A stretch of 64,000 bases of DNA from NCBI GenBank assembly GCA_943787265.1, contig CALSLT010000029.1, positions 1 to 64,000 of the forward strand, given 5' to 3'. Shown here in pieces: positions 1-10,196 of the stretch (position 1 is the first letter of the stretch; each line of letters opens with the position of its first letter). The notes beneath the pieces are model-generated. The model was not told the origin of the DNA. It did not search any database and worked only from the letters and a program-made list of their open reading frames with translations. This DNA comes from an uncultured Planctomycetaceae bacterium (GTDB lineage Bacteria; Planctomycetota; Planctomycetia; Planctomycetales; Planctomycetaceae). The translations under genes and the position numbers were made by a program.

Positions 1-1060
1 CGCCTCGATTGCCCATGCTGCCCCCGACGTAGGCGAAGTCAGCCAGCCCCCAACAGGCAGACAGCTCACCAAGCGTGTCCAGCAGGATGACCGGTTTGTC
101 GTCGCTTCGCGTCGAGATATTGACGGCGTCTTCAACGTCGGTGGCAGACCGACGAAGCAAAGGCAGCCCATAGGACTCGACCAATCGAGCCGTCTCTTCA
201 AAACGTTCTTTGTGCCGCGGCACGAGGATCAACCGCAGCTCCGGAAACTCGTCCCCGCAGCTCCAGCCATGCTTCCAGTGCGATCTGCTCTTCTGGGTCC
301 TGCGTACTTCCGGCGATAAAAACTGGCTCACTGTCACCCAGCCCGAATGCCTCGCCGAGCTGCTGCGTGTTGGCATTTCGTCGGTCTGCATTCACTCGAT
401 CAAACTTCGCTGAGCCGGTGACATGCAGACATTCCGATCTCGCACCAAGCGTCAGAAATCGCTGGGCGTAGGTTTCATTCTGTACGCCAGTAAATCAAAC
501 GACTGCAGCACCGGACGCAATAACCAACGTCCTTTTGAGTAACCTCGAAAACTCTTGTCACTCAATCGTCCATTGATCAATGACAAAGGAATTCCGCTTC
601 GCTGCGCCGTCGCCAGAAAGTTCGGCCACAGTTCTAACTCGACCAGAATGATCTGTGTTGGCTGGATTCGAGAAACTGCTCGACGAACGGCCCATGAAAA
701 GTCGAGAGGAAAATACGCGACAGTGACATCAGGAAACTTGTCGCAAGCGACGGCGTGACCGGTCGTTGTTGTGGTCGTCAGAACAATTTCGGCTTCCGGC
801 GAGCGTGATCTCAGCTCTGGAAGAATCGATTGAAGAAGAAGCACTTCGCCGACGCTGACTGCGTGAAACCAGTACCGTTCCTGGCTCGGTGCGACGTCGC
901 CGAGTTCTGGCAGACGTCCGAAAAGCTTCTCGCCCCACCCGTTGCGGTACTTGCCGTGAACCAGACTACGGTACATGAGGACGGGCGAAACCACCGCCAA
1001 CAGCACGCAATAGGCAAGATTCAACAGGAACGACAAAACAGCAGACTCCAAGGCAGACAC
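1..1060 (-). CDS. waaA: 3-deoxy-D-manno-octulosonic acid (Kdo) transferase, 3'-partial, two frameshifts
   Basis: This gene encodes the membrane-associated glycosyltransferase that adds Kdo to lipid A. The start is a GTG at 1060, one base after the stop of the upstream gene, so the two are probably translationally coupled. The N-terminus has one membrane segment (residues about 8-28), followed by the family signature with WFHAVSVGE and VELELWPN, where the first Glu of the signature is the expected catalytic base. Reading is interrupted twice: a base appears to be missing near 485-487, and an extra C appears in the C-run at 253-256. Restoring both gives a continuous family-like protein that includes GSTQDPEE, PRHKERF and YVGGSMGNRGG up to the window edge. 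The two shifts cancel, so sequence error is more likely than decay. The C-terminus lies beyond base 1. Confidence 0.88.
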
Positions 1061-1061
1061 G

Positions 1062-2540
1062 TTACGGCCGAATGACGACTTCGCTGCCTTTGACCAGGAA
1101 GTTGTAGACTTCGACGACGTCTTCGTTCCGCATTCTCACGCATCCGGCTGATTCCGATTTGCCAATCGACTTCGGTTCAATCGTCCCGTGAATTCCGTAG
1201 CTGTCGCCGAGATCAATCCAGTGAGTCCCTAGCGGGTTTATAGCGTCTCCCCCCTCGGTCACCTTCCCATTCGGGGGTCGGTGTATTGAGGCGCCGCGAT
1301 TCGGTCGAGAACGGCGAATTTGCCAACGGGTGTCGAGCTGTTTCGGCCAGTCCCGATCGAATAACGCTTCACGAAGAAGCCGTGGCAATGAACCGTCAGT
1401 TCAAAATCACTGAGATCAACGAACGCTGAAAATGGTCCTTTAATTACTTTAAGTTTCTGGCCGGCTCGAACTCTTCGAGGGTCGACACGATTCAACGCGG
1501 CAAGATATTCCCAGTTGATCCCGTACTTCGGCGCGACTCGCTGAAGAAAGTCGCCCGACTGAACTTCGTACGGTTCCAGAAAATGTGGCTGCGGCGTGAA
1601 GTAGATCGTCTGAGCATTCTTTTCAAGACGCTCGAGAATCGTCGACTTCAGCTCTGGATTGTTCCAGTACAAAGTCGACATTTCGCGGTGAGCGGCGACG
1701 AAATTCCGATTAGCCAACCACTCGTCAATTTGCTGAAGCTTTGCCTGCGGCCCTTTGCCGGGCGACAGCAAAGAATCAGGTGTCGTATCCCGAGCGGCTG
1801 TTCGAATCGGAGTCGCATTTGTCTGCCCTGACTGTGCCGAAGTTTCATTCTCGAACGGCGGGGCTTCTTCGCTGGATTCAGTTTCTTCCGGTTCGAACAA
1901 GTCCAGCGTGGCTGCTCGTTCTGCGAATGCGACTTCTGTCGGAAACCCTCGCGCCTCACCAAACGTCGGCGACTCTTCAGCGTCGAACAGGTTGGGCGGA
2001 GCACTTCCGGATTCGCCAGCCCGGATTGCTTGGACGGGGCGTCCACCAGCCGCAGCGCCAAATTCCGACGAGACTACTCCCGAAGCTTGTTGAACGCCTA
2101 ATCGTCGATCGTCGCTGAAGCCAGACGCGGGGAACTCATCCGGAATACTGTGCGATGCCAGAGCTTCACCGCCGCGTGTAGAACGCGAACCGGTGATTGA
2201 CTCGGACCGGGCGATCATCGAGCCATCGGTTTCGGTCGACAAATTCGCCGGTGTCAGCAAAGGCGGATTCAGGCCGAGCAGTACCAACGTCTGGCTCACT
2301 TTGTGAGTGGACGAACGGGTCTGCGCCAGAATCCGAAGTAATGTCATCGCGATTGGTGAAACTCGACCAGTCGAGTGCGTCCAGCTCTTCCAGCGTTTGC
2401 CGAGTTGCCAGGTCGCCGGTTTCGGCTTCGCCAACTTCGATCGGCAGCCAGTGGGCGAACCACGCCGCTCCAAACAGACCGGCTCCGAGAAGCACCAGTG
2501 AAGTTGAGAATAGCGCAATGCGTCGCGATGAGTTCCACAT
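1062..2540 (-). CDS. LysM / L,D-transpeptidase (YkuD) family protein, two frameshifts
   Basis: Likely an envelope protein that binds peptidoglycan and forms or exchanges 3-3 cross-links, or attaches proteins to it. ATG at 2540 begins an N-terminal membrane anchor (IALFSTSLVLLGAGLFGAAW, residues about 8-27), then a long Ser/Thr/Glu-rich linker, a LysM-like stretch (YEVQSGDFLQRVAPKYG ... AGQKLKVIKG), then a YkuD domain ending with HGTIEPKSIGKSESAGCVRMRN, which carries the expected His and the S-x-G-C-V-R catalytic Cys motif. Two frameshifts interrupt it: one somewhere in 2220-2290 within the linker, and one in the G-run at 1273-1277, where one more base restores NGKVTEGGDAINPLGTHWIDLG. The next gene begins one base after its stop. 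Family assignment is firm; substrate is unknown. Confidence 0.85.
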
Positions 2541-2673
2541 AATTCGTCCCTGAATGGCAGATCAAACCGGCTCAGCCGGCGGGCTCGGGATGCTACCCTG
2601 GAGCAGAATCTGGCTCTACGCGAATTCCCGTTCGCGGGGCGGAACTTTTTCATCTTGCCGCAAGCCAATAGGC

Positions 2674-3082
2674 CTACAGCCTGCCGATGAATGCGCCGCC
2701 GCCTTCCGTGAGGCGCCCCGCTGGCAACTTCCAGAACAAACGCAGAATCAAGGTGTACGGCACAACGTTGTTGGCGAAGTCGACCCTGAGAATGTCAGAT
2801 TTGGGTGTTTCCGGCAGGATGATGCTGGCTCCACCTGCAGAAATGTTTTGCGTAAACCCAACTTCAGCCGGTCCGATCGGAGAAAAACACGAGCTGCACG
2901 GTGTCGCTCGGATTTTGGTGCAGACCGAAAATCGGGGAAACTTTGGATCGCGGCGGGGTATCGCTTGAACTCTCGTTCGTTTCAGCAAACCGCTTCAGAA
3001 ACCGAGCGGTTTCGTCAATCGATGACTGATGACGTTCATACGCATTACGAACAAGTTCTGTTTCAAACTCGAGAACTTCCAT
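2674..3082 (-). CDS. PilZ-domain protein, one frameshift
   Basis: PilZ domains usually bind cyclic di-GMP and modulate motility, adhesion or polysaccharide synthesis. The first half (MEVLEFETELVRNAYERHQ..., start chosen at ATG 3082 with a weak AGGG upstream) is a short helical region. After a one-base shift near 2867 the reading continues as EVGFTQNISAGGASIILPE, which has the N-x-S-x-x-G motif of PilZ, and ends WKLPAGRLTEGGGAFIGRL. The usual upstream RxxxR motif is not evident, so c-di-GMP binding is uncertain. About 135 residues in total. It is transcribed in the same direction as the transpeptidase but separated from it by about 130 bases. Confidence 0.65.
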
Positions 3083-3554
3083 AATTCTTGCCCTAACGAA
3101 AACGCGTGCGGTCCGACCATCCGCACTCATTTCATGTACTTACAGCGGTAAGCATGGCATGCCACCCTCGACCTGCTCGGCATTTAAGTCGAGGATTGGC
3201 GGATTCGGGCACGTTCAGGCAAAACCCGCACGAATTCCGATGTACACACACCATAAAGTGTGTCACACCGGCACACTCTGCGGCAAAGACCGCACGAATC
3301 CGTCAGCAAGTGTCCTAACTACGCCACAGGGTGACGGGTCGGATCGACACGGAGAGTCACGCTGGGATGGCAAATTCAGCAAGCGTCGCCGCAGCTCTAC
3401 ACTGAACTCATAGCCCGCAGCGAATGGCAAACGGGCCGATTGATCAGAGCAAGCCTGGACTCACCGACGCTCCCGGTGGGACTCTCAAAGTCGGGCGTAG
3501 ATGTGCTAAAGTCATCAGGGCAAACGAACACCTCCCGTGGAGACTTTCGACTTG
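3083..3554. other. Intergenic region, divergent promoters expected
   Basis: A stretch of about 470 bases between divergent genes (PilZ, minus; DUF1501, plus). No convincing coding frame is seen. A short inverted repeat (ACACAC/GTGTGT) lies near 3243-3268. I do not see a clear -35/-10 pair. Confidence 0.5.
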
Positions 3555-4967
3555 ATGAATCGTCGCGACTGGCTAAGCACGACCAGCCTTCCAGCGTTCG
3601 CCGTACTTGGCGAACTTCTGCGGTTACGTCGTGCCAATGCCCTCACACCGACGATTTCGTCTGCAAGCTCGTTGCCAGGTTTCGGCCAGGCCAAATCAGT
3701 AATTGTCGTCTTTGCCAACGGCGGCCAAAGTCAGCTCGAATCGTGGGACCCCAAACCGAACGCACCGGCCGAAGTGCGCGGAGCATTCGGAGCCATCCCG
3801 ACGTCCGTGCCCGGCACGATTATCTCTGACCGGTTACCGAGACTCGCCAGGCTGGCCGATCGGTACAGCATCATCCGAACAATGTCTCACGAGGATCTTG
3901 ATCACGGCTCGGCGTTCTACCTCGCCATGACCGGTACTTACCACCAGCGGCTGTCGTCGAATCCTCCGGTAAGGCCAACCGATCATCCGTTCTTCGGCTC
4001 CGTCCTGAAACGAGTTCGGCCGACTCAAAAATTCGTTCACACTTCAGTGATGGTCAACGGCCCGGCTCAGGTTCCGTTTGAAATTGGTCCCGGCCAGTTT
4101 GGTGGACTGCTTGGCAAAGACTTTGACCCAATGATCGTCGGCGACGTCACCACAGGCCGACCGCCAGTTCCGGGACTGACTCCAATCGCTACGCTTGATG
4201 GTCATCGTCGCAGCGGCCGGGCTGAGCTACTCTCACACCTTGAAACATCCGCGACTCAGGCCGGTACAGAATTTTCGTCACCGATGTTCGACATGCAGGC
4301 TTTGTACCGGCAGGCGTTCGAAATGCTCGATCGTCCGGAAGCTCGCGAAGCCTTCAACCTGAATGCCGAACCCGCTGCGTTGCGAGACCGCTACGGTCGT
4401 CACCGTTCCGGCCAGGCATGCCTGCTGGCAAGAAGGCTAGTTGAAGCAGGCACGCCTCTGGTCACCGTCATGTGGAATCATTCCAACCGAGGGCAGGACC
4501 GATTCGAAGACGAAGAAGAATTTGGCTGGGACACTCATAACGACATTTTCCAAGTCATGGGTAAGCACTTGCTTCCGAAATTCGATCAAAGCTTTGCCGC
4601 TTTGCTGGAGGATCTGGATACGCGAGGGCTGCTCGACGAAACGCTCGTCGTCTGCATGGGTGAGTTCGGCCGCGCACCGCTGGTCGCGCTGGAACCAAAT
4701 TTCGATGGAGCAACTCCCGGACGAAAGCACTGGGCAGCGACTTACTCCATCGTTCTGGCGGGAGCCGGTGTCACCCCCGGCGCAGTCATCGGAAAGTCCG
4801 ACCGCCAGGCCGGATATCCGGTCAGCAAAAAGTTCGCGCCCTGGGACGTCACGGCAACAATCGCTCACGCTCTGGGCATCGATCCGGCCAGTCATTTCAA
4901 GGATCTGGCCGACCGCCCATACGCGATTAGCTCGGGCAAGCCGATCACTGAGCTTTACTCGGGATAG
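3555..4967 (+). CDS. DUF1501 domain-containing protein with Tat-type signal
   Basis: A member of the sulfatase-like DUF1501 family, abundant in planctomycetes; its biochemical role is not established. The preferred start is ATG 3555 (MNRRDWLSTTSLPAF), which gives a twin-arginine-like signal RRDWLSTT and has GGAG 12 bases upstream; a GTG at 3537 adds six residues. Family-typical blocks are visible: VIVVFANGGQSQLESWDPKPNAP near residue 50, MSHEDLDHGSAFYLAMTG, GWDTHNDIF around residue 320, VCMGEFGRAP, and GRKHWAATYSIVLAGAGVTPG. Length (470 aa) is normal. It is often paired with a DUF1549/DUF1553 cytochrome-like protein, which is absent here. It converges with glcF. Confidence 0.88.
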   Translation: MNRRDWLSTTSLPAFAVLGELLRLRRANALTPTISSASSLPGFGQAKSVIVVFANGGQSQLESWDPKPNAPAEVRGAFGAIPTSVPGTIISDRLPRLARLADRYSIIRTMSHEDLDHGSAFYLAMTGTYHQRLSSNPPVRPTDHPFFGSVLKRVRPTQKFVHTSVMVNGPAQVPFEIGPGQFGGLLGKDFDPMIVGDVTTGRPPVPGLTPIATLDGHRRSGRAELLSHLETSATQAGTEFSSPMFDMQALYRQAFEMLDRPEAREAFNLNAEPAALRDRYGRHRSGQACLLARRLVEAGTPLVTVMWNHSNRGQDRFEDEEEFGWDTHNDIFQVMGKHLLPKFDQSFAALLEDLDTRGLLDETLVVCMGEFGRAPLVALEPNFDGATPGRKHWAATYSIVLAGAGVTPGAVIGKSDRQAGYPVSKKFAPWDVTATIAHALGIDPASHFKDLADRPYAISSGKPITELYSG

Positions 4968-4997
4968 ACAAGCCGCGAGCCCTCGCCGTGCAGCGAC

Positions 4998-6272
4998 TCA
5001 GGCAAGTGGCTCACCGCGGTAGGCGCGGTCCAGGATTTGCATCGTGTGCAGAACGGGAATTCGTTTTCCGAAAACCACGTTCGACAGATGAGTCTCGATT
5101 TGAGTCATGCAGCCAATGTTGCCGGTTGCGACGACGTCAGGTTCGGTTGAGATAACAGCTCGCGCTTTCTGATTGCCTAGTTCCGCCGCCGTCTCCGGCT
5201 GCTCGATGTTGTAGGTTCCGGCCGAGCCGCAGCACATGTCTCCGTTTGGAATCTCAACGAGTTCAAGATTACCAATCGAAGCAAGCAATTCTCTGGGTTG
5301 AGACTTCACCTTTTGAGCATGAGCCAGGTGGCAGGCATCGTGATAGGCCAACCGAGTCTTTGTTTGCAGCTCTGGTGGCGCGACGATGCCCAGCTTTGCC
5401 AGAAACACGCTTACGTCGCAGACTCGTTTGACGAATTCCTCAGCGGCCGCCTGTTCCGGCTCGCCGCGGAGCCATAACTCGTACTCGTGCATGCCCGATC
5501 CGCAACCGGCCGCGTTGGTAAGAATCGCGTCGACATCGGTCGGGAATGCTTTGAGATTCTGTTTCGCAAACTGCTTCGCCTGATCGGCCGCTCCGGTGTG
5601 AGCCGCCAGTGCGCCGCAACACGACTGCTGTTTGGGGATGACGGTTTCGATTCCGTTTTTCGCAAGAACTCGCAGCGTGGCAAAGTTGATATCGGGAGCA
5701 AGAACCTGCTGAGCACACCCAGCCAGTAAAGCAACTCTCCCTTTGCGTTCTCCTTCAGCCGGGAACACTTCCGGCAAAGGTTGAGCCGCTGGGAGCTTTG
5801 CTGGGAGAAGATCCAGCATGTCACCAAGTCGACCGGGCATGGCCTTCCGAAAAATCCGGCCGACACCGCCCAGTTTTGCCGCCATTCGAAAGCGGCCTGG
5901 ATACGGTAACGTTTCAAGAATGAATCGACGTAACGTCTTGTCGATGGCTGATCGATCGCGTTTGGTCTCGCTCGTCGCACGAAAAGCGGTGATCAATTCA
6001 CCATACGGCACGCCCGACGGACAGGCTGTTTCGCAACCGACACATCCGAGGCACTTGTCGACGTAGGGCTCGGCTTCGTCGAGCGCGACGTTACCTTCCA
6101 GGACTTCCTTCATCAGAAAAATGCGACCGCGGGGCGAATCCATTTCTTCGCCGTGAACCTGGTAAGTCGGACAGGCCGGCAGACAGAATCCGCAGTGCAC
6201 GCACTTCTGCACGGCCTCTGCCATCGGCAGGCCCAAAGGTCCGATTTGATCAACGGGAATATCGTGCTGCAT
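4998..6272 (-). CDS. glcF: Glycolate oxidase iron-sulfur subunit
   Basis: Electron-transfer subunit of glycolate oxidase, which oxidises glycolate to glyoxylate and passes electrons towards the quinone pool. The 424-residue protein carries two 4Fe-4S ferredoxin clusters at the N-terminus (CVHCGFCLPACPTYQ near residue 22 and CLGCVGCETACPSG near 73) and two CCG domains (QQSCCGALAAHTG and DMCCGSAGTYN) that bind a further iron-sulfur centre. It is last in a minus-strand operon glcD-glcE-glcF with gaps of about 40 bases. Length and order match known glc operons. Confidence 0.95.
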   Translation of the reverse strand: MQHDIPVDQIGPLGLPMAEAVQKCVHCGFCLPACPTYQVHGEEMDSPRGRIFLMKEVLEGNVALDEAEPYVDKCLGCVGCETACPSGVPYGELITAFRATSETKRDRSAIDKTLRRFILETLPYPGRFRMAAKLGGVGRIFRKAMPGRLGDMLDLLPAKLPAAQPLPEVFPAEGERKGRVALLAGCAQQVLAPDINFATLRVLAKNGIETVIPKQQSCCGALAAHTGAADQAKQFAKQNLKAFPTDVDAILTNAAGCGSGMHEYELWLRGEPEQAAAEEFVKRVCDVSVFLAKLGIVAPPELQTKTRLAYHDACHLAHAQKVKSQPRELLASIGNLELVEIPNGDMCCGSAGTYNIEQPETAAELGNQKARAVISTEPDVVATGNIGCMTQIETHLSNVVFGKRIPVLHTMQILDRAYRGEPLA

Positions 6273-6314
6273 GAAAATGCCGTCGCGAGAATTACAGTTT
6301 TCGTAAGAATCAAA

Positions 6315-7424
6315 TTACGCCGTCGCTGCAGTTTCGAATCGTGAATCCGGATCGAAGACCGTCAACAATCTTTCCGCAAATGCCTGCCCTTGCCGCGGCC
6401 CACGCTGAGGATCGCTCCAACTTCCTGTCAGAGCCAAAGCTGGCCGACCAAGCTGCTGACACAACCGATCAACCTCGTCACTGCCGACCGATTCAGGAAT
6501 CGCCAGCCAGAGAACATTCCCGCCGACGCTGTATCGGCGAGCGCTTTCGAACCCGGCTTCAGTCAGCAACTGCTCGGCAGTCACGACCTGGGCTGACGAG
6601 ACCGGCAACTTAATGAGCTGATAGTTTTCCGGCACCCAACGAAACTCGCGAGCGTCATCCCAAACGTGAACATCATCGGTGCCGCTCAGCACTTCGACGT
6701 TCACGCCGGCATCAACCTGCTGCAGCAACTTTCGGACTCGGTCAACTCTTCCGTCAACTGCCGCCGACAGACCTCCCAGCCTCAGCCAGAGTCGGCCAGA
6801 CGGTTCAAGATCCAAACATTGCAATTCTTCCTGCGCCATCGCCAGCCGAATCATCGCTAAGTTTCCAGTGTCCAGCCCCCGAAAGTCAGCACGAATCGTC
6901 GTCCACGTCTCAGGGATTGGAAATACTTTGAAAGTCAGCTCAACCAGAACGCCGAGTCGACCAAGCGATCCCGTCACCAGTTTCGGGATGTCAAAGCCGG
7001 CGGCATTCTTCACAACCTTGCCACCGCCGAAGACCGCACGGCCTTCACCTGTCACCATTTTCACGCCAAGAATGAAATCGCGAATTCCGCCGTACCGAAA
7101 CCGTCCCGGCCCCGAGAGACCGCTGGCTGTCGTTCCGCCGAGCGTGGCTCCGGCTTCAACCAATGGCGGATCAAAAGGAAACAGTTGCCCGTTTTCAGCC
7201 AAGGCGTCACGAATCTCGGACAAGGGCGTACCGGCAAGAGCCGTGAACGTGTACTCGCTGGGTTCGTACTCAAGGATGCCGCTCATGCCCGACGTGCTGA
7301 CGATCGCTCCGCTCGACAGCGAAGGCTTGGTCCCGGCGCCGCACACGCGGATGTTTTGCGAGGCTCGGACAAAGTCCTGAAGTTCTTCGATGTTCGCTGG
7401 TCGGTGCATGCTCGAAGTCGTCAT
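6315..7424 (-). CDS. glcE: Glycolate oxidase FAD-binding subunit
   Basis: Second FAD-linked subunit of the glycolate oxidase complex. It is a shortened relative of GlcD with the FAD-binding PCMH fold: VCGAGTKPSL, EYTFTALAGTPLSEI, LGGTTASGLSGPGRFRYG and KNAAGFDIPKLVTGSLG. The start is taken at ATG 7424; a TTG directly upstream is also open. About 369 residues, normal for GlcE. It lies between glcD and glcF, consistent with one transcript. Confidence 0.93.
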   Translation of the reverse strand: MTTSSMHRPANIEELQDFVRASQNIRVCGAGTKPSLSSGAIVSTSGMSGILEYEPSEYTFTALAGTPLSEIRDALAENGQLFPFDPPLVEAGATLGGTTASGLSGPGRFRYGGIRDFILGVKMVTGEGRAVFGGGKVVKNAAGFDIPKLVTGSLGRLGVLVELTFKVFPIPETWTTIRADFRGLDTGNLAMIRLAMAQEELQCLDLEPSGRLWLRLGGLSAAVDGRVDRVRKLLQQVDAGVNVEVLSGTDDVHVWDDAREFRWVPENYQLIKLPVSSAQVVTAEQLLTEAGFESARRYSVGGNVLWLAIPESVGSDEVDRLCQQLGRPALALTGSWSDPQRGPRQGQAFAERLLTVFDPDSRFETAATA

Positions 7425-7467
7425 CAAGTGAGGTCGTTAGAAAGTTGTCAGAGGTCAACAAAGCAAA

Positions 7468-8946
7468 TCAGTCGCGAAAAATAACGCCCTGTTTCTCAAG
7501 CGGGTGGGCTCCTCGAGTCAGTAACGCAGGAGCCGTTGCCGCCGGCAACTTTTTCCCGCGATTGGCCAACTTCTGAGGATCGACGGCGTGCTGTAATCGG
7601 TGCATGAACTCAATATCGTCCTCCCCGTACATCTCGCCGAGATACATCCGCTTTTCAAGACCGACTCCGTGTTCGCCCGTGATCGATCCGCCAAGCCGAA
7701 TGCAGAGTCGTATGATTTCTCCGGAGAGTTCTTCGGCTTTGTGCAACGCCCCTTCTTCGCGACCGTCGAACATGACGAGCGGATGCAGGTTTCCGTCACC
7801 CGCGTGAAAAACGTTGGCCACTCGGATTCCGTACTCGCCACTCAGCCGCTCAATTTCAGCGAGTGCTTCAGCAAGCCTTGTCCGAGGCACCACTCCGTCC
7901 TGCACGATAAAGTCGGGACTCAGTCGCCCCACCGCCGAAAAGGCGCTCTTTCGACCTGTCCATATTTTTGTACGGTGAGCATCGTCCTTCGCCGCTTCGA
8001 CAATGTACGCGCCGGATTCTTCGATCACGCTGTGAAGCAACGGCATCTCTGCCTCAACTTCGTCCGTCGTGCCTTCCAGCTCGACGATCAGTACCGCAGC
8101 CGCATCCTGAGGATATCCAGCTCCGATGGCGGCATCGGCGGCGTCCATCGAAAGTCGATCCATGATCTCCATCGCGCCTGGAAGCAAGCCCGACGCAACC
8201 ACCATCGCAACCGCGTTGCCAGCCTTCTCCAACGAGTCATACGCCGCCTGCAGCGTGTAATACTTTTCAGGCTTCGGCAGCAATCGCAGCGTAACTTCCA
8301 GAGCGACCCCGAATAGTCCTTCGCTGCCGATGAACATTCCCGTCAGGTCCTGGCCGACGGATTCGAGACTGTCGCCGCCGAGATTGACGATCTCGCCATC
8401 CGGCAGAACAGCCTTGATGCCCAGCACGTGGTTTGAAGTCATTCCATATTTCAGGCAATGAGCACCGCCCGAGTTGAACGCAACGTTTCCGCCGATCGTG
8501 CAAACCGGTCCGCTGGAAGGATCAGGCGCGTAATACAACCGGTCGCCCGCGACGTGCTGAGAAACTTTCAGGTTGATGACACCAGGCTCGACGACCGCGG
8601 TGAGTTGCTCGGCGTCGTAATCGAGAATTTTATTCATTCGATTCATCGCGATGACGAGACCGTTTTCGATCGGAACGGCTCCACCGCTCAGGCTGGTTCC
8701 ACTGCCTCTCGCGATGAATGGCATCTCGAAGCGATGGCACAGTCTGACTGTGTCGATGACTTCCTGCTGAGTTTCGGGCAGAACGACTCCGCACGGGCGT
8801 GCCCTGAAACACGTCAGACCGTCTGACTCGTACGGCGCAAGCTGAGCGTTGTTCGTCAGAATCCGATCCGCCGAGTAAATACGGCTCAGTTCTGCGAAGA
8901 AGGCAGTGATGTTTTGTGCGGACGCACTGTCAGGTTCGGCACTCAT
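7468..8946 (-). CDS. glcD: Glycolate oxidase, FAD-linked catalytic subunit
   Basis: Catalytic flavoprotein of glycolate oxidase (oxidation of glycolate, possibly D-lactate). The 492-residue protein shows the FAD_binding_4 domain (PFIARGSGTSLSGGAVP near residue 80, VEPGVINLKVSQH, GGNVAFNSGGAHCLKYG, LTGMFIGSEGLFG) and the FAD-oxidase C domain (NVFHAGDGNLHPLVMFD, GSITGEHGVGLEKRMYL). A GAGGAG lies 11 bases before the ATG at 8946. First gene of glcDEF and divergent from a D-2-hydroxyacid dehydrogenase. A D-lactate dehydrogenase activity cannot be excluded from the sequence alone, but the following glcE and glcF favour glycolate. Confidence 0.95.
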   Translation of the reverse strand: MSAEPDSASAQNITAFFAELSRIYSADRILTNNAQLAPYESDGLTCFRARPCGVVLPETQQEVIDTVRLCHRFEMPFIARGSGTSLSGGAVPIENGLVIAMNRMNKILDYDAEQLTAVVEPGVINLKVSQHVAGDRLYYAPDPSSGPVCTIGGNVAFNSGGAHCLKYGMTSNHVLGIKAVLPDGEIVNLGGDSLESVGQDLTGMFIGSEGLFGVALEVTLRLLPKPEKYYTLQAAYDSLEKAGNAVAMVVASGLLPGAMEIMDRLSMDAADAAIGAGYPQDAAAVLIVELEGTTDEVEAEMPLLHSVIEESGAYIVEAAKDDAHRTKIWTGRKSAFSAVGRLSPDFIVQDGVVPRTRLAEALAEIERLSGEYGIRVANVFHAGDGNLHPLVMFDGREEGALHKAEELSGEIIRLCIRLGGSITGEHGVGLEKRMYLGEMYGEDDIEFMHRLQHAVDPQKLANRGKKLPAATAPALLTRGAHPLEKQGVIFRD

Positions 8947-9134
8947 CGGTGCAGAAGCTCCTCACCCAATCTGAAACGGTCAATTGGTCAAACAGCAGAA
9001 TAATAGTGGAGCATTGTCGTCCTGTCCCGGCCGCGGCTCACTTGGCGAACCGGCCAACGCTCGCAATGATCATCGCTAGACAGAATAGTAATCTATGGTC
9101 GTCCCAGTCCGCGCCGAACTTAAGAAAGCTCATC

Positions 9135-10118
9135 ATGTTGAAAGCCGCAGTATTCTCACTGAATGGAGATGAGGGACCGCACATCGCGACGCTCACTGAC
9201 GCGGGGTTTGAGCTAACTTTCAAATCCAACGATTCCGACCTGTGGAACGAAGATCACCTGATCTCGGAAATGAAAGGCGTCTCAGCGGTCATCGCCGGTT
9301 CTGAGCCTTACACTCGCCGTGTCATTGAGAACTGTCCGAACCTGCGGATCATCGCTCGCAGCGGGGTCGGCTTTGACGCCGTCGACCTGGAAGCCTGTAA
9401 CGAAAAAGGGATCCTCGTCACCACGACGCCCGGCGTAAATCACCACGCCGTTGCTGAGCACACGATCAGCCTGCTGATGGGCATTGCTCGCGACTTCCCA
9501 AAACAGGATCAACACGTTCGCGCGGGAAACTGGCTTCGCCGAGCATTTCCGCGAGTTATGGGCACGACGCTGGGTATAGTCGGCCTGGGCCGAATTGGGC
9601 AGGCAGTCGCAACACGAGCACGCGGCCTCGGCATGAATGTCGTCGCGTACGACCCGTACGCCAATAAAGATTTCGCTTCCAAATGGCAGATTGAGCTGAT
9701 CCCGTTGGACGACCTTTACGCTCGATCGGAATACGTGTCGCTGCATTCTCCATCGACCCCCGAAACGCAACATATGATCAACAAGGAGTCGCTGGCGAAA
9801 ATGAAACCCGGCTCCGTCGTAATCAACACGGCGCGCGGATCGCTGATCAACGAGGATGACTTGGTCGAGTCACTAAGAAGCGGACATCTGCGAGGCGCCG
9901 GCCTCGACGTTTACGAAGTCGAACCGCTGCCAACCAGTAGTCCACTACTTGAACTGGACAATGTCCTGCTTAGCGGTCACACCGCGGGGTTGGACATCGA
10001 ATCGCACAACGGCATGTTCGGAATGTGCGGTGAGATTATCGTCGCACTTCACAACGGCGAGTGGCCGGCCGCCGAGTGTCTTCAGAATCTTCCAGGCGTT
10101 ACCGACTGGAAATGGTAA
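9135..10118 (+). CDS. D-2-hydroxyacid dehydrogenase (phosphoglycerate dehydrogenase-like)
   Basis: NAD(P)-dependent reductase of the SerA / hydroxypyruvate-glyoxylate reductase family. The start is ATG 9135 (MLKAAVFSLNGDEG); the upstream open frame is non-homologous. A Rossmann motif (LGIVGLGRIGQAVATRA, near residue 150) and the C-terminal signature with VVINTARGSLINEDDLV, LDVYEVEPLP and a catalytic His in LLSGHTAG are present. At 327 residues it lacks the ACT regulatory domain of long SerA. Its position next to and divergent from glcDEF makes a role with glyoxylate or hydroxypyruvate as plausible as serine biosynthesis; sequence alone does not decide. Confidence 0.88.
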   Translation: MLKAAVFSLNGDEGPHIATLTDAGFELTFKSNDSDLWNEDHLISEMKGVSAVIAGSEPYTRRVIENCPNLRIIARSGVGFDAVDLEACNEKGILVTTTPGVNHHAVAEHTISLLMGIARDFPKQDQHVRAGNWLRRAFPRVMGTTLGIVGLGRIGQAVATRARGLGMNVVAYDPYANKDFASKWQIELIPLDDLYARSEYVSLHSPSTPETQHMINKESLAKMKPGSVVINTARGSLINEDDLVESLRSGHLRGAGLDVYEVEPLPTSSPLLELDNVLLSGHTAGLDIESHNGMFGMCGEIIVALHNGEWPAAECLQNLPGVTDWKW

Positions 10119-10196
10119 GCCGGCCGCGGGCCAGAACGACGCGTTACGGCGACCGTTCATCGTCCGGCAAAAGCGTGACACTTAGACGAGCATTCA

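Noticed and set aside
2541..2668. Upstream start of the transpeptidase at 2668
   Set aside because: That frame is the wrong one before the frameshift; ATG 2540 gives a clean membrane anchor with AGGGA upstream.
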